This document shows, one piece after another, positions 16,318 through 24,946 of a stretch of DNA of 33,570 nucleotides. Position numbers and translations under genes: made by a program. Origin of the DNA: an uncultured Cellulophaga sp. (GTDB lineage Bacteria > Bacteroidota > Bacteroidia > Flavobacteriales > Flavobacteriaceae); assembly GCA_947496695.1 (NCBI GenBank), contig CANMEI010000014.1, positions 1 to 33,570 on the forward strand. The letters run 5' to 3'. A model generated the notes under the pieces. The model was given only the letters and a program-made list of their open reading frames with translations. It searched no databases and was not told where the DNA came from. Within the stretch, counting starts at the first letter, position 1, and every line of letters starts with the position of its first letter.

Positions 16318-17127
16318 ATGAGAAAAATTATTTTGGTGGCAGCTATATTTTTAGGTGTTACTGCATGTAAAACTAACCCTTTTACAGGAAAAAAGATGTT
16401 GAATGCATTTCCGAATAGTCAAATATTTCCAACGGCATTTGCACAGTATGATGAATTTTTAACGGAGAATAAAACAGTTGATAATACCGCTGAATCTAGA
16501 ATGATTACTACCGTTGGGCAACGTATAGCTTCTGCGGCAGAACGTTGGTTAACAGCAAACGGTTATCCGGGCTATTTAAATGATTACAAATGGGAATATA
16601 ACTTGGTTCAAGATGAAACTATTAATGCTTGGTGTATGCCAGGTGGTAAAATTGTTTTTTACACAGGTATATTGCCAATTTGCCAAGGTGAAACAGGTGT
16701 TGCAGTAGTAATGGGTCATGAGGTAGCTCATGCATTGGCTGATCATGGAGCACAACGTATGACAGCTAGTTACGGACAGCAAATAGGTCAAGTTGTTGGT
16801 AATGTAGCTATTAAGGATCAAAATTCACTTAACTTATTTAATCAATATTACGGTGCAGGAACTAATGTTTTGGGTATGTTACCTTTTAGTAGAAGTCACG
16901 AGACTGAAGCCGATAGAATTGGTTTGCAAATTATGGCAATTGCAGGTTACAATCCTGATGAAGCAGCTGAACTTTGGAAAAGAATGAAAGCAAATAGTGG
17001 TGCATCATCAACACCAGAATTTATGAGTACGCACCCTTCAAATGATACGCGTATAGCAAATTTAACAGAATGGGCACCCGCGGCTAAAGCAGAAGCAGCC
17101 AAATTTGGAGTTACTTCTTTTAAATAA
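16318..17127 (+). CDS. M48 family metalloprotease, lipoprotein
   Basis: This is a 269-residue zinc protease of peptidase family M48, similar to the catalytic half of BepA/LoiP. The N-terminus is a lipoprotein signal (IILVAAIFLGVTAC, C17), so it sits on a membrane facing the periplasm. The zinc motif is H134-E-V-A-H138 (MGHEVAHALADH), with the downstream HETEADRIG (194-202) providing the third ligand. Unlike BepA it has no C-terminal TPR domain. Family members take part in outer-membrane protein quality control, which is the probable role here. A clear terminator follows at 17160. Confidence 0.9.
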   Translation: MRKIILVAAIFLGVTACKTNPFTGKKMLNAFPNSQIFPTAFAQYDEFLTENKTVDNTAESRMITTVGQRIASAAERWLTANGYPGYLNDYKWEYNLVQDETINAWCMPGGKIVFYTGILPICQGETGVAVVMGHEVAHALADHGAQRMTASYGQQIGQVVGNVAIKDQNSLNLFNQYYGAGTNVLGMLPFSRSHETEADRIGLQIMAIAGYNPDEAAELWKRMKANSGASSTPEFMSTHPSNDTRIANLTEWAPAAKAEAAKFGVTSFK

Positions 17128-17159
17128 AATTTTTAACTCTGTTAAATAGTAATATATTT

Positions 17160-17188
17160 AAGCTGTTCTTTTAAAGAACAGCTTTTTT
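17160..17188 (+). terminator. Rho-independent terminator after the M48 protease gene
   Basis: The stem AAGCTGTTCTTT with AAAGAACAGCTT is followed by a T-run. It ends 20 bp before the start of the MFS gene, so that gene needs either its own promoter within this short gap or read-through. Confidence 0.8.
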
Positions 17189-17207
17189 TATTTATAGCAA
17201 CCAAACT

Positions 17208-18545
17208 ATGGCAAAAGTACAAGCATTAAAAGGAAGTAAAAAATTGTTAAATGCCTGGGCATTTTATGATTGGGCAAACTCTGTTTACACACTTACTATA
17301 GCATCATCAATATTTCCAATTTTTTACGGAGCATTATTTTCTTCTTCAAATGAATTAGTAGCTGCATTTGGTTTTAAAATGAAGCAGACCGTTTTAATTT
17401 CAATTATTACGGCTTTTACTTTTTTGGTTGTCGCAATATGTTCGCCAATATTATCTGGTATTGCCGATTATGTAGGTAATAAAAAAGCATTTATGAAATT
17501 CTTTTGCTATGTTGGTAGCATTGGCTGTATTGGTTTATATTGGTTTAGTTTAGATTATATACATCTGAGCTTATTATTCTATTTTATGGGACTAATAGGT
17601 TACTGGGGTAGCCTTGTTTTTTACAATTCATATTTGCCCGATATTGCTTTTGAAAACCAGCAAGATGCTATAAGTGCAAAAGGTTTTTCTTTGGGGTATG
17701 TAGGTAGTGTTTTGCTGTTGATATTAAATTTAGCGATGGTTATGATGCCTGAAAAGTTTGGTTTTGATGTTGGAGAAACAGAGGCAACCTTAAATAAAGC
17801 TAAATTTGAAGCCATGAAAATCTCGTTTATAACAGTAGGTGTTTGGTGGCTGGTTTTTAGTCAATATACTTTTTATGTGTTACCAAAAGGGATTTCTTCG
17901 GGGCATAAAGTAACTAAAGATGTTGTTTTTGATGGGCTAAAAGAATTGCGTCTAGTTTGGCAAAATCTGAAACTTGATTTACGATTAAAAAGATATTTAG
18001 TTGCATTTTTTGTTTTTAGTATGTCAGTACAAACAATTATGTTAATGGCAGTTTATTTTGGAGAAAAAGAAATAAGCTGGACAACTGATTCAGAAAAAAC
18101 AACAGGGCTTATTATTAGTATTCTAGTAATTCAATTAGTAGCTATAATTGGTGCTATTATAACCTCAAAAGCATCCGCTAAATTCGGAAATATAAAAACA
18201 CTAATTGTTATAAATTTTATTTGGTTGTGTTTGTGTTTTTATGCTTTTTTTATGATAACACCATTGCAGTTTTATATTGCGGCAGGCCTTGTGGGTATGG
18301 TAATGGGAGGTATACAATCATTAGCAAGATCTACATATTCAAAATTTTTACCAGAAACAGAAGACACAACTTCATACTTTAGTTTTTATGATGTTGCAGA
18401 AAAGATTGGTATTGTTATTGGCATGGTCATATTTGCTGTTGTAGATCAAGTAAGTAGTATGCGTTATGCCATCTTATTTCTATTTGTATTTTTTCTTGTA
18501 GGTATAATTTTATTATTACGTGTGTCAAAAGAAAAGACCTCTTAA
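17208..18545 (+). CDS. MFS transporter of the UMF1/Atg22-like group
   Basis: This is a 445-residue membrane transporter with about 12 hydrophobic segments. The N-terminal YDWANSVYTLTIASSIFPIFY and the later LARSTYSKFLPETEDTTSYFSFYDVAEKIGIVIG are characteristic of the UMF1 subfamily of the major facilitator superfamily, related to yeast vacuolar Atg22. It sits in the inner membrane, probably exporting small molecules such as amino acids; the substrate is not known. The stop codon lies inside the terminator hairpin. Confidence 0.85.
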   Translation: MAKVQALKGSKKLLNAWAFYDWANSVYTLTIASSIFPIFYGALFSSSNELVAAFGFKMKQTVLISIITAFTFLVVAICSPILSGIADYVGNKKAFMKFFCYVGSIGCIGLYWFSLDYIHLSLLFYFMGLIGYWGSLVFYNSYLPDIAFENQQDAISAKGFSLGYVGSVLLLILNLAMVMMPEKFGFDVGETEATLNKAKFEAMKISFITVGVWWLVFSQYTFYVLPKGISSGHKVTKDVVFDGLKELRLVWQNLKLDLRLKRYLVAFFVFSMSVQTIMLMAVYFGEKEISWTTDSEKTTGLIISILVIQLVAIIGAIITSKASAKFGNIKTLIVINFIWLCLCFYAFFMITPLQFYIAAGLVGMVMGGIQSLARSTYSKFLPETEDTTSYFSFYDVAEKIGIVIGMVIFAVVDQVSSMRYAILFLFVFFLVGIILLLRVSKEKTS

Positions 18546-18556
18546 AAAGAGGTCTT
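18534..18556. terminator. Terminator between convergent genes
   Basis: The stem AAGACCTCTT with AAGAGGTCTT overlaps the stop codon of the MFS gene and lies between it and the convergent DUF4097 gene. The T-tail is weak on either strand. Confidence 0.55.
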
Positions 18557-18587
18557 CCAAACTATTCGATTTTTGATTGATGGCTAT

Positions 18588-19676
18588 TTAATTTTTATAG
18601 AATGAGATACTTCCGTAATCACTAATAATATTAATGTTATTATTTGAGTTAAGGTTTCCATAGTAACCACTATAATATTTTTCACTAGAATCTTGTCTGC
18701 TTACATTTATTTCAAAATCATCTTTACCGCTTATACCTGTGTATTCTGTATTTATTTCAAAATTAAAATGATAATTAGGGGCATAGCCAATTTTAATGCT
18801 TGTGTAGTCTGAATGAATATTAATGTTACCAGCATCTTCAGCCATTGTTGTTATTTGAATACCACCATAATCAGCTGTTATATCTATATTGCCATGTATG
18901 GTTCCTAATTTAATATGATTGTAATCGCCATTTCCTTTAATATTTGTAGCGTTATTTACTTCAATTTTTCCGTAATTGTTATTGTAGGTCAAATTTTTCA
19001 TCGAGGTTATAATTCCGTTGGTGTAATCAGAATTAATATCTAAATCACCTGCCTTATCAATTGTAAAACCAGAGTAATCAGCATTAATTTTGCCGCTATT
19101 AATGTATCCGATTGTAGACTTAGAAGTATAATCGAATGAAAGTTGATTGTTTCTGCCATGCAATTCACCTATTTCTAATCTACCATAGTCACATGATATT
19201 TTTGCGTGTCCGTCAATTCTATCTAAAATAATATTTCCGTAGTCATTATGTAATTGAATGTTGTTTTTTATTGGAACTTTAATATTGTAATCAATTTGCA
19301 TGTTTACATTATTACTGTTTCCCCAGCTCCAATTCCAACTGCTTTTATTTTTATTAAAAATTGTTTTAGCAGTAATCATACTGCTGCTTGCTTCAAAATC
19401 AATTTCAATTTCCTTAAGCTTGTCAGTTACTTTTTCTTCATTATTACCATTTACCTTTATATGTACTTCAATTACAACACGATTTTCGTTCCATGAGGTA
19501 ATATTTAAGTTTCCGTAGCTATTAGTCACTTTTAATAACGCATCAGAATTAACTGCAAATTCTTTTTTTATAGTTTTCTCCTTCGAGTGTTTTCCTTTAA
19601 AATTATCATTTGCTAAAACGGTTACAGGAGCCGATAATAGTAGGAATAATAAGGTTTTATATAATTGTGTTTTCAT
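18588..19676 (-). CDS. DUF4097 (putative adhesin, head GIN-like) protein
   Basis: This is a 362-residue exported protein: an N-terminal signal peptide (LYKTLLFLLLSAPVTVLA), then beta-helix-like repeats through the whole chain with recurring N-x-x-x-D/G-Y-x-x-I steps such as IHSDYTSIKIGYAP and ISCDYGRLEIGEL. This fits the DUF4097 / putative auto-transporter adhesin family. Its start overlaps the upstream membrane protein gene by 20 bp, and it forms an operon with that gene and the ECF sigma factor. Sigma/anti-sigma/DUF4097 operons in Bacteroidota suggest an envelope role, but the function is unknown. Confidence 0.75.
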   Translation of the reverse strand: MKTQLYKTLLFLLLSAPVTVLANDNFKGKHSKEKTIKKEFAVNSDALLKVTNSYGNLNITSWNENRVVIEVHIKVNGNNEEKVTDKLKEIEIDFEASSSMITAKTIFNKNKSSWNWSWGNSNNVNMQIDYNIKVPIKNNIQLHNDYGNIILDRIDGHAKISCDYGRLEIGELHGRNNQLSFDYTSKSTIGYINSGKINADYSGFTIDKAGDLDINSDYTNGIITSMKNLTYNNNYGKIEVNNATNIKGNGDYNHIKLGTIHGNIDITADYGGIQITTMAEDAGNINIHSDYTSIKIGYAPNYHFNFEINTEYTGISGKDDFEINVSRQDSSEKYYSGYYGNLNSNNNINIISDYGSISFYKN

Positions 19677-20214
19677 GGTCTATATTTTTTATTTCTTCGA
19701 CTTGTAATAAAACATCTTGCAACAAATCTATTCGGGTTTGAAAATTTGTAATCATGGCACTAAGTATTAATTTACTATTGCCACCATTAATTAAATCTAG
19801 TTCTAGTTTTTTGTAATTAGTTTCTAGTTTTTTTAATTGAAGCATTGTATCTGCTATGATTTTTTTGGTAGCAGGTGAGTTTTTACTTTTTAATTTTTTT
19901 ACTTCTTGCTCAATTATATTTGCAAAGTAAAATTCAGTATTTGAAATTTCAGGTGATATCGCTACCACTTGTTCTTCTATTGTTGTTGCAGTATTTGTAT
20001 AACTGTATGCAATACTTAATAGCATCATAAAACATGCGGCAATAGCTAAGTACTTGTAAGCATTGTGCTTACTATTAATCGTTTTGTTATTTGTTAACTT
20101 ATTTGTTAACTTATTTAAAAACCTTTGTTGGTGGCCTAGTGTAGGAGTTTCAAAATCAAAACTGCCACTTAGGTTATCAAATAATTGATCTATAGTATCT
20201 TTCTTCTTATCCAT
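19657..20214 (-). CDS. Single-span membrane protein, putative anti-sigma factor
   Basis: This 185-residue protein has a cytoplasmic N-terminus (residues 1-52, with DQLFDNLSGSFDFETP), one membrane helix (about 54-72) and a periplasmic, lysine-rich, coiled-coil-like C-terminus. It overlaps the ECF sigma gene by 8 bp and the DUF4097 gene by 20 bp, so all three are translationally coupled. Topology and position are those of an anti-sigma factor. No classical zinc (ZAS) motif is seen, so the role is inferred from context. Confidence 0.65.
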   Translation of the reverse strand: MDKKKDTIDQLFDNLSGSFDFETPTLGHQQRFLNKLTNKLTNNKTINSKHNAYKYLAIAACFMMLLSIAYSYTNTATTIEEQVVAISPEISNTEFYFANIIEQEVKKLKSKNSPATKKIIADTMLQLKKLETNYKKLELDLINGGNSKLILSAMITNFQTRIDLLQDVLLQVEEIKNIDHENTII

Positions 20215-20761
20215 TTGCTATCATTTTTTTGCGCAGACTTTCTTTTGCTCTCGAAATTGTTGTTCTGCAACTTGCATAACTAATACTCATTATTGCACTT
20301 ATTTCTTCATAATCATATCCTTCTATTAAGTGTAAGGTCAAAGAAATTCTATAATTGTCTTTAAGCTGTTTCATGGTTTCCATCACTTTTTGAGCCTTTT
20401 GTTCTGTAAACACATGATCAGCCACAATACCATTATTATCTTCGACCTTATAAATTACATCGTCTATGGCAACATCATTTTTTTTCTGTTGCTTTCTATA
20501 TTGGTAAATACTGTTGTTTATTACAATACGTTTTAACCATGCGCCAAAAGTAACTTCAGCTTTAAAGCTTTCTAATTTAGTGAAAGCACTTAAAAATGAT
20601 TCTTGCATTACATCTTCGGCAATAGCACTATCTTTGATAATTCTAAAAGCAGTGTTATACATCGCATTATAATACCGATTATAAACTTCAAGTTGTGCGC
20701 TTTGTTTTCCGGCTAAACACAATTGTAATAAGACATCAATATGATCTTTTTTGTGGCTCAA
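20207..20761 (-). CDS. RNA polymerase ECF sigma factor
   Basis: This 184-residue ECF (group 4) sigma-70 factor has region 2 at about 20-90 (FRIIKDSAIAEDVMQESFLSAFTKL, binding the -10 element and core) and region 4 at about 120-180 (LIEGYDYEEISAIMSISYASCRTTISRAKESLRK helix-turn-helix). It recruits RNA polymerase to a small regulon, probably including its own operon. The next genes encode a likely membrane anti-sigma factor and a DUF4097 protein. It is divergent from lon across 218 bp. Confidence 0.9.
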   Translation of the reverse strand: MSHKKDHIDVLLQLCLAGKQSAQLEVYNRYYNAMYNTAFRIIKDSAIAEDVMQESFLSAFTKLESFKAEVTFGAWLKRIVINNSIYQYRKQQKKNDVAIDDVIYKVEDNNGIVADHVFTEQKAQKVMETMKQLKDNYRISLTLHLIEGYDYEEISAIMSISYASCRTTISRAKESLRKKMIANG

Positions 20762-20979
20762 AAAGTGGTCGTTTTATAGTAATGATGGTAGATTTTATGT
20801 AATGTTACACTTTTTTTAAAAAACTTTTTATGAGTTGGCATAACAATTGCCCAATATTAAAGAGAAAAAACAGTTTAATTCATGTAGGTCTAATGTTTGT
20901 AGGCTTTTCAAGAATTGTTTAATAATTATTTACTAATAAGATTTCTGTACTACGGTGACAGAATGACCGAAATAAATAT

Positions 20980-23430
20980 ATGGGAAATTCGAAATTTTCA
21001 AATTTTGACAATATGTCGTTACATGGTATTGATGAAGATTCTGAGCTAATACCACTTTTAACTCCAGAAGATGAAGAGGAGATGAATAGTGAGAAGTTGC
21101 CAGAAACATTACCTATTTTACCTTTGCGTAATACCGTATTGTTTCCTGGTGTAGTCATTCCAATTACAGCAGGTAGAGATTCGTCAATAGCATTAATAAA
21201 AGATGCTAATAATGGTTCAAAAGTAATAGGGGTTGTTTCTCAAAAAGATGGTGAAGTAGAAAATCCTGGTATTAATGATATTAATACTTTAGGTACAGTT
21301 GCTCGTATTTTAAGAGTTTTACAAATGCCTGATGGTAATACAACAGTTATTATACAAGGTAAAAAACGTTTTGAAGTTGCAGAAGTGCTTACGGAGAAAC
21401 CTTATATGACAGCTACGGTTCGCGAAGCTTTAGAAGACCGACCTGAACCAATGAACCCAGAATTTGAGGCAATAATAGAATCCGTTAAGGAATTGGCTTT
21501 AAAAATTATTAAAGACAACCCGAACATACCTAGCGATGCTTCATTTGCAATAAAAAACATACAAAGCAATTCATTTTTGATAAACTTTGTTTCTTCTAAC
21601 TTAAGTGTAGATGTTAAAACAAAACAAGAATTGTTAGAAATTCCTAGTCTGCAAGAGCGTGCTTTAGCAATGTTAAAGTATATGAATGTTGAGCTTCAAA
21701 AATTAGAATTGAAGAATGATATTCAGTCTAAAGTTCGAACAGATTTAGACCAACAACAAAAAGAGTATTTCTTACATCAACAAATGAAAACCATTCAAGA
21801 AGAACTGGGTGGGGTTTCATATGAAGAGGAAATTGAAGAAATGCGCAAAAAATCTAAAAAGAAAAAGTGGCCTAAAAAAGTAAGTGAACATTTTACTAAA
21901 GAGCTAGCTAAAATGCAACGTATGAATCCTCAAGTTGCAGAATATAGCATACAAAGAAATTATTTAGATTTGTTTTTGGAATTGCCTTGGAGTGAATTCT
22001 CTAAAGATAAATTTGATTTAAAACGAGCACAGAAAATATTAGACAGAGATCATTATGGTCTTGAAGATGTAAAACGTAGAATTATAGAATATCTAGCAGT
22101 TTTAAAATTGCGTAATGATATGAAATCTCCAATACTATGTTTTTACGGACCTCCTGGAGTTGGTAAAACATCATTAGGGAAATCTATTGCGGAAGCTTTA
22201 GGAAGAGAGTATGTGAGAGTTTCATTAGGTGGTTTGCGTGATGAGGCTGAAATTCGCGGTCATAGAAAAACCTATATTGGAGCTATGCCAGGTAGAATTA
22301 TTCAAAGTCTTAAAAAAGCAGGCAAATCAAATCCAGTTTTTATATTAGATGAGATTGATAAACTTTCAAATAGTAACCAAGGAGATCCTTCTTCGGCAAT
22401 GTTAGAAGTTTTAGATCCTGAACAAAATAGTGAGTTTCATGATAATTTCTTAGAAATGGGGTATGACCTTTCTAAAGTTATGTTTGTGGCTACAGCGAAT
22501 AACATAGGTAACATTCAGCCAGCTTTACGTGACCGTATGGAAATGATTCCGGTTAGTGGTTATACTATTGAAGAGAAAGTTGAAATTGCTAAAAGACATT
22601 TATTACCAAAACAATTAAAAGAACATGGCTTAAGTGCTAAAGATTTAAAAGTAGGCAAACCTCAATTAGAGAAAATTGTTGAGGGTTATACAAGAGAATC
22701 AGGTGTTCGTGGTCTAGAAAAACAAGTAGCAAAAGTAGTGCGCAATACGGCTAAAAATATTGCAATGGAATTGGAACATAATGAAAAATTAACTTCAGAA
22801 GATATTGTTGAAATTTTAGGGCCGGCACGTATGGAACGTGATAAGTATGAAAATAATGATGTAGCAGGTGTTGTTACTGGCTTAGCTTGGACTAGTGTTG
22901 GTGGTGATATTCTGTTTATTGAATCTATTTTATCAAAAGGAAAAGGAACACTTTCTATTACTGGTAATTTAGGTAAAGTAATGAAAGAGTCTGCTACTAT
23001 AGCAATGGAATATATTAAGTCTAATGCAGAGCTTTTTAATATTAATCCTGAGATTTTTGATAAATATAATGTACATATTCACGTGCCAGAAGGTGCAACA
23101 CCTAAAGACGGGCCAAGTGCAGGTATTACTATGTTAACCTCTTTAGTGTCGTTATACACACAAAAGAAAGTTAAGAAGAGTTTGGCGATGACAGGTGAAA
23201 TTACATTAAGAGGTAAAGTGTTGCCTGTTGGTGGAATTAAAGAAAAAATTCTTGCAGCTAAAAGAGCTCGTATTAAAGAGCTTATTCTTTGTGAAGAAAA
23301 TAGAAGAGATATTTTAGAAATAAAGGAAGAGTATTTAAAAGGTTTAACATTCCATTATGTAAATGAAATGCATGAAGTTATTGCTTTAGCAATTACAAAC
23401 CAGAATGTGAAAAATGCAAAGACGTTATAA
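20980..23430 (+). CDS. lon: ATP-dependent Lon protease
   Basis: This is Lon (La) of 816 residues, a cytoplasmic AAA+ serine protease that degrades damaged and regulatory proteins. Domains are an acidic N-terminal tail (1-40), the LON substrate-binding domain (about 43-240), a coiled-coil linker (about 240-345), the AAA+ module with Walker A GPPGVGKT (390-397), and the protease domain with catalytic dyad S713 (DGPSAGI) and K756 (GGIKEK). All catalytic residues are intact. It is transcribed divergently from the ECF sigma factor operon and followed by two hairpins before cmk. Confidence 0.97.
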   Translation: MGNSKFSNFDNMSLHGIDEDSELIPLLTPEDEEEMNSEKLPETLPILPLRNTVLFPGVVIPITAGRDSSIALIKDANNGSKVIGVVSQKDGEVENPGINDINTLGTVARILRVLQMPDGNTTVIIQGKKRFEVAEVLTEKPYMTATVREALEDRPEPMNPEFEAIIESVKELALKIIKDNPNIPSDASFAIKNIQSNSFLINFVSSNLSVDVKTKQELLEIPSLQERALAMLKYMNVELQKLELKNDIQSKVRTDLDQQQKEYFLHQQMKTIQEELGGVSYEEEIEEMRKKSKKKKWPKKVSEHFTKELAKMQRMNPQVAEYSIQRNYLDLFLELPWSEFSKDKFDLKRAQKILDRDHYGLEDVKRRIIEYLAVLKLRNDMKSPILCFYGPPGVGKTSLGKSIAEALGREYVRVSLGGLRDEAEIRGHRKTYIGAMPGRIIQSLKKAGKSNPVFILDEIDKLSNSNQGDPSSAMLEVLDPEQNSEFHDNFLEMGYDLSKVMFVATANNIGNIQPALRDRMEMIPVSGYTIEEKVEIAKRHLLPKQLKEHGLSAKDLKVGKPQLEKIVEGYTRESGVRGLEKQVAKVVRNTAKNIAMELEHNEKLTSEDIVEILGPARMERDKYENNDVAGVVTGLAWTSVGGDILFIESILSKGKGTLSITGNLGKVMKESATIAMEYIKSNAELFNINPEIFDKYNVHIHVPEGATPKDGPSAGITMLTSLVSLYTQKKVKKSLAMTGEITLRGKVLPVGGIKEKILAAKRARIKELILCEENRRDILEIKEEYLKGLTFHYVNEMHEVIALAITNQNVKNAKTL

Positions 23431-23455
23431 TAACTAATAAATTTTTAAAGAAAAG

Positions 23456-23487
23456 GGTAATTATTAGTTAAATAGTTACCTTTTTTT
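23456..23487 (+). terminator. Probable terminator after lon
   Basis: A GGTAA / TTACC stem with a 15-nt AT-rich loop is followed by eight T. The stem is short, so efficiency is uncertain. Confidence 0.45.
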
Positions 23488-23499
23488 TATGTAAATATT

Positions 23500-23527
23500 A
23501 AGTATACCAATTAGTATACTTTTTTTA
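23500..23527 (+). terminator. Palindrome with T-run between lon and cmk
   Basis: Arms AAGTATAC and GTATACTT around a 6-nt loop are followed by a T-run. This is either a second lon terminator or a regulatory palindrome of cmk, whose start is 20 bp further. Confidence 0.5.
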
Positions 23528-23546
23528 AAAATACTAAATTTATAGT

Positions 23547-24239
23547 ATGCAAAAGATTACGATAGCTATAGACGGATTTTCATCCACAGGAAAAAGTACC
23601 ATAGCAAAGCAACTAGCTAAAGCTTTGGGGTATGTATATGTAGATACAGGCGCAATGTATAGAGCAGTAACGCTTTTTGCAATGCGTAATGGTTTTATTG
23701 ATGAAAATAAAAATGAAGCACAAGCACTTGTAAAACTATTACCTAAGATAAACCTAAAGTTTGTATATAATGAGGAGTTAGGTTTTGCTGAAATGTATTT
23801 GAATGGTGATAATGTTGAAAAAGAAATTAGAACACTTGAGGTTTCTCGAAACGTAAGTGAAATTGCAGCTATTGAACAGGTGCGTTTTAAACTGGTTGAA
23901 ATGCAACAGAAAATGGGAGAAGAAAAAGGTGTTGTAATGGATGGTAGAGATATTGGTACTGTGGTATTTCCAAAAGCAGAACTAAAATTGTTTATGACAG
24001 CCTCTGCGGAAAAAAGAGCTTCTAGACGTTATAAAGAATTGTTAGATAGAGGAGAAGAGGTAACATTTGCTGAGGTTCTTAAAAATGTAGAACACAGAGA
24101 TCATTTAGATTCTCACCGAGAAGTGTCTCCATTAAAACTAGCGGCCGATGCTATTGAGTTTGATAATAGCGATATGGGTTTAGAAGAACAATTTGAACGA
24201 ATACTTAATTACGCAAAGCGCGTAATAAATAAGCAATAA
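23547..24239 (+). CDS. cmk: Cytidylate kinase
   Basis: Cytidylate kinase of 230 residues, which phosphorylates CMP and dCMP with ATP in pyrimidine nucleotide supply. The P-loop GFSSTGKST lies at residues 10-18. VDTGAMYRAVT (about 33-43) and DGRDIGTVVFPKA (about 132-144) are signature nucleotide-binding segments, and the RRYKELLDRGEEVTFAEV region forms the lid. Length and motifs are normal. It ends 2 bp before a strong terminator shared with the convergent LysM gene. Confidence 0.96.
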   Translation: MQKITIAIDGFSSTGKSTIAKQLAKALGYVYVDTGAMYRAVTLFAMRNGFIDENKNEAQALVKLLPKINLKFVYNEELGFAEMYLNGDNVEKEIRTLEVSRNVSEIAAIEQVRFKLVEMQQKMGEEKGVVMDGRDIGTVVFPKAELKLFMTASAEKRASRRYKELLDRGEEVTFAEVLKNVEHRDHLDSHREVSPLKLAADAIEFDNSDMGLEEQFERILNYAKRVINKQ

Positions 24240-24268
24240 AAAAAGGCACTCGTTAGAGTGCCTTTTTA
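24240..24268. terminator. Bidirectional terminator between cmk and the LysM gene
   Basis: The stem AAAAGGCACTC with GAGTGCCTTTTT (loop about GTTA) has A-rich and T-rich flanks, so it can end both converging transcripts. Confidence 0.85.
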
Positions 24269-24284
24269 ATTTTATAAATTTGAG

Positions 24285-24665
24285 TTATAAGTTAGGTATA
24301 ACTAAAACTTGATCTGGCTGTATAACATCTGGGTTAGATAAAATAGAAGTATTGGCATCAAAAATTTGCTTGTACTTCATTGGATCACCATAATATGTTT
24401 TGGCTATTTTACTTAATGATTCTCCGCTTTTTACAGTATGTTTATGATAAATAGACTCATCAGTAACAGAAATATTTGCTTTTACATCAGAAGCACTTTC
24501 ACCACCAATTTCTTTAATTTTATCCCAAATTAAGTTTTTCTCATAAGGAGTAGCAGCCTCTCCTTTTATTTTTAAAACGCCAGCTTCTTCTGTTACGTCA
24601 CCATTTTTAATTCCTAGTTTTTCTCCAAGATCTAAAACTCCTTGGTATTTAGCTTTTACGCTCAT
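24285..24665 (-). CDS. BON-LysM domain protein (YgaU-like)
   Basis: This is a 126-residue protein without a signal peptide. Residues 1-70 look like a BON domain (GVLKIKGEAATPYEKNLIWDKIKEIGG), and 76-124 are a LysM domain (HTVKSGESLSKIAKTYYGD ... VIQPDQVLVIP), which generally binds N-acetylglucosamine glycans or peptidoglycan. E. coli YgaU/Kbp has the same two-domain order and size and binds potassium, so a similar cytosolic sensor role is possible. It converges on cmk. Confidence 0.85.
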   Translation of the reverse strand: MSVKAKYQGVLDLGEKLGIKNGDVTEEAGVLKIKGEAATPYEKNLIWDKIKEIGGESASDVKANISVTDESIYHKHTVKSGESLSKIAKTYYGDPMKYKQIFDANTSILSNPDVIQPDQVLVIPNL

Positions 24666-24787
24666 GTTTATATATTTTAATAGTTAATATTATAACCTCA
24701 ATATACAAAATAAAGTATAAAAATGTGAAGTATTTACTGCTATTAAAATATTAATTAGTGCTATTTGCTTTTATGTTAGCTAATTAG

Positions 24788-24819
24788 TTTGTGTGTTTAA
24801 GATAAACTTTGTAATTTTG
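24788..24819 (+). promoter_or_regulatory. Bacteroidota-type promoter of rpsA
   Basis: A -33 element TTTG (24788-24791) and a -7 element TAATTTTG (24812-24819, consensus TAnnTTTG) are separated by 20 bp. They lie about 130 bp upstream of the rpsA start, leaving a long leader that could carry regulation. Confidence 0.6.
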
Positions 24820-24946
24820 CACACCTTTTTTAAGCAAGTATAATAAGAGAAAAAAAGGGTGTTTTATAAAAAAACAATGTATAACACTTTTGTAGTGCGT
24901 GTTTTACTCTTATTGGTACTGCAAAATACAAATTTATAATCAGCAA

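Noticed and set aside
20762..20979. Small gene or RNA between the ECF sigma gene and lon
   Set aside because: No stable fold or protein-like frame is visible; it is most likely the shared divergent promoter region, though no clear promoter was found.
24899..24946. Upstream in-frame ATG for ribosomal protein S1
   Set aside because: The added residues are hydrophobic/aromatic and unlike the acidic S1 N-terminus; MAEEKK at 24947 is the usual kind of start.
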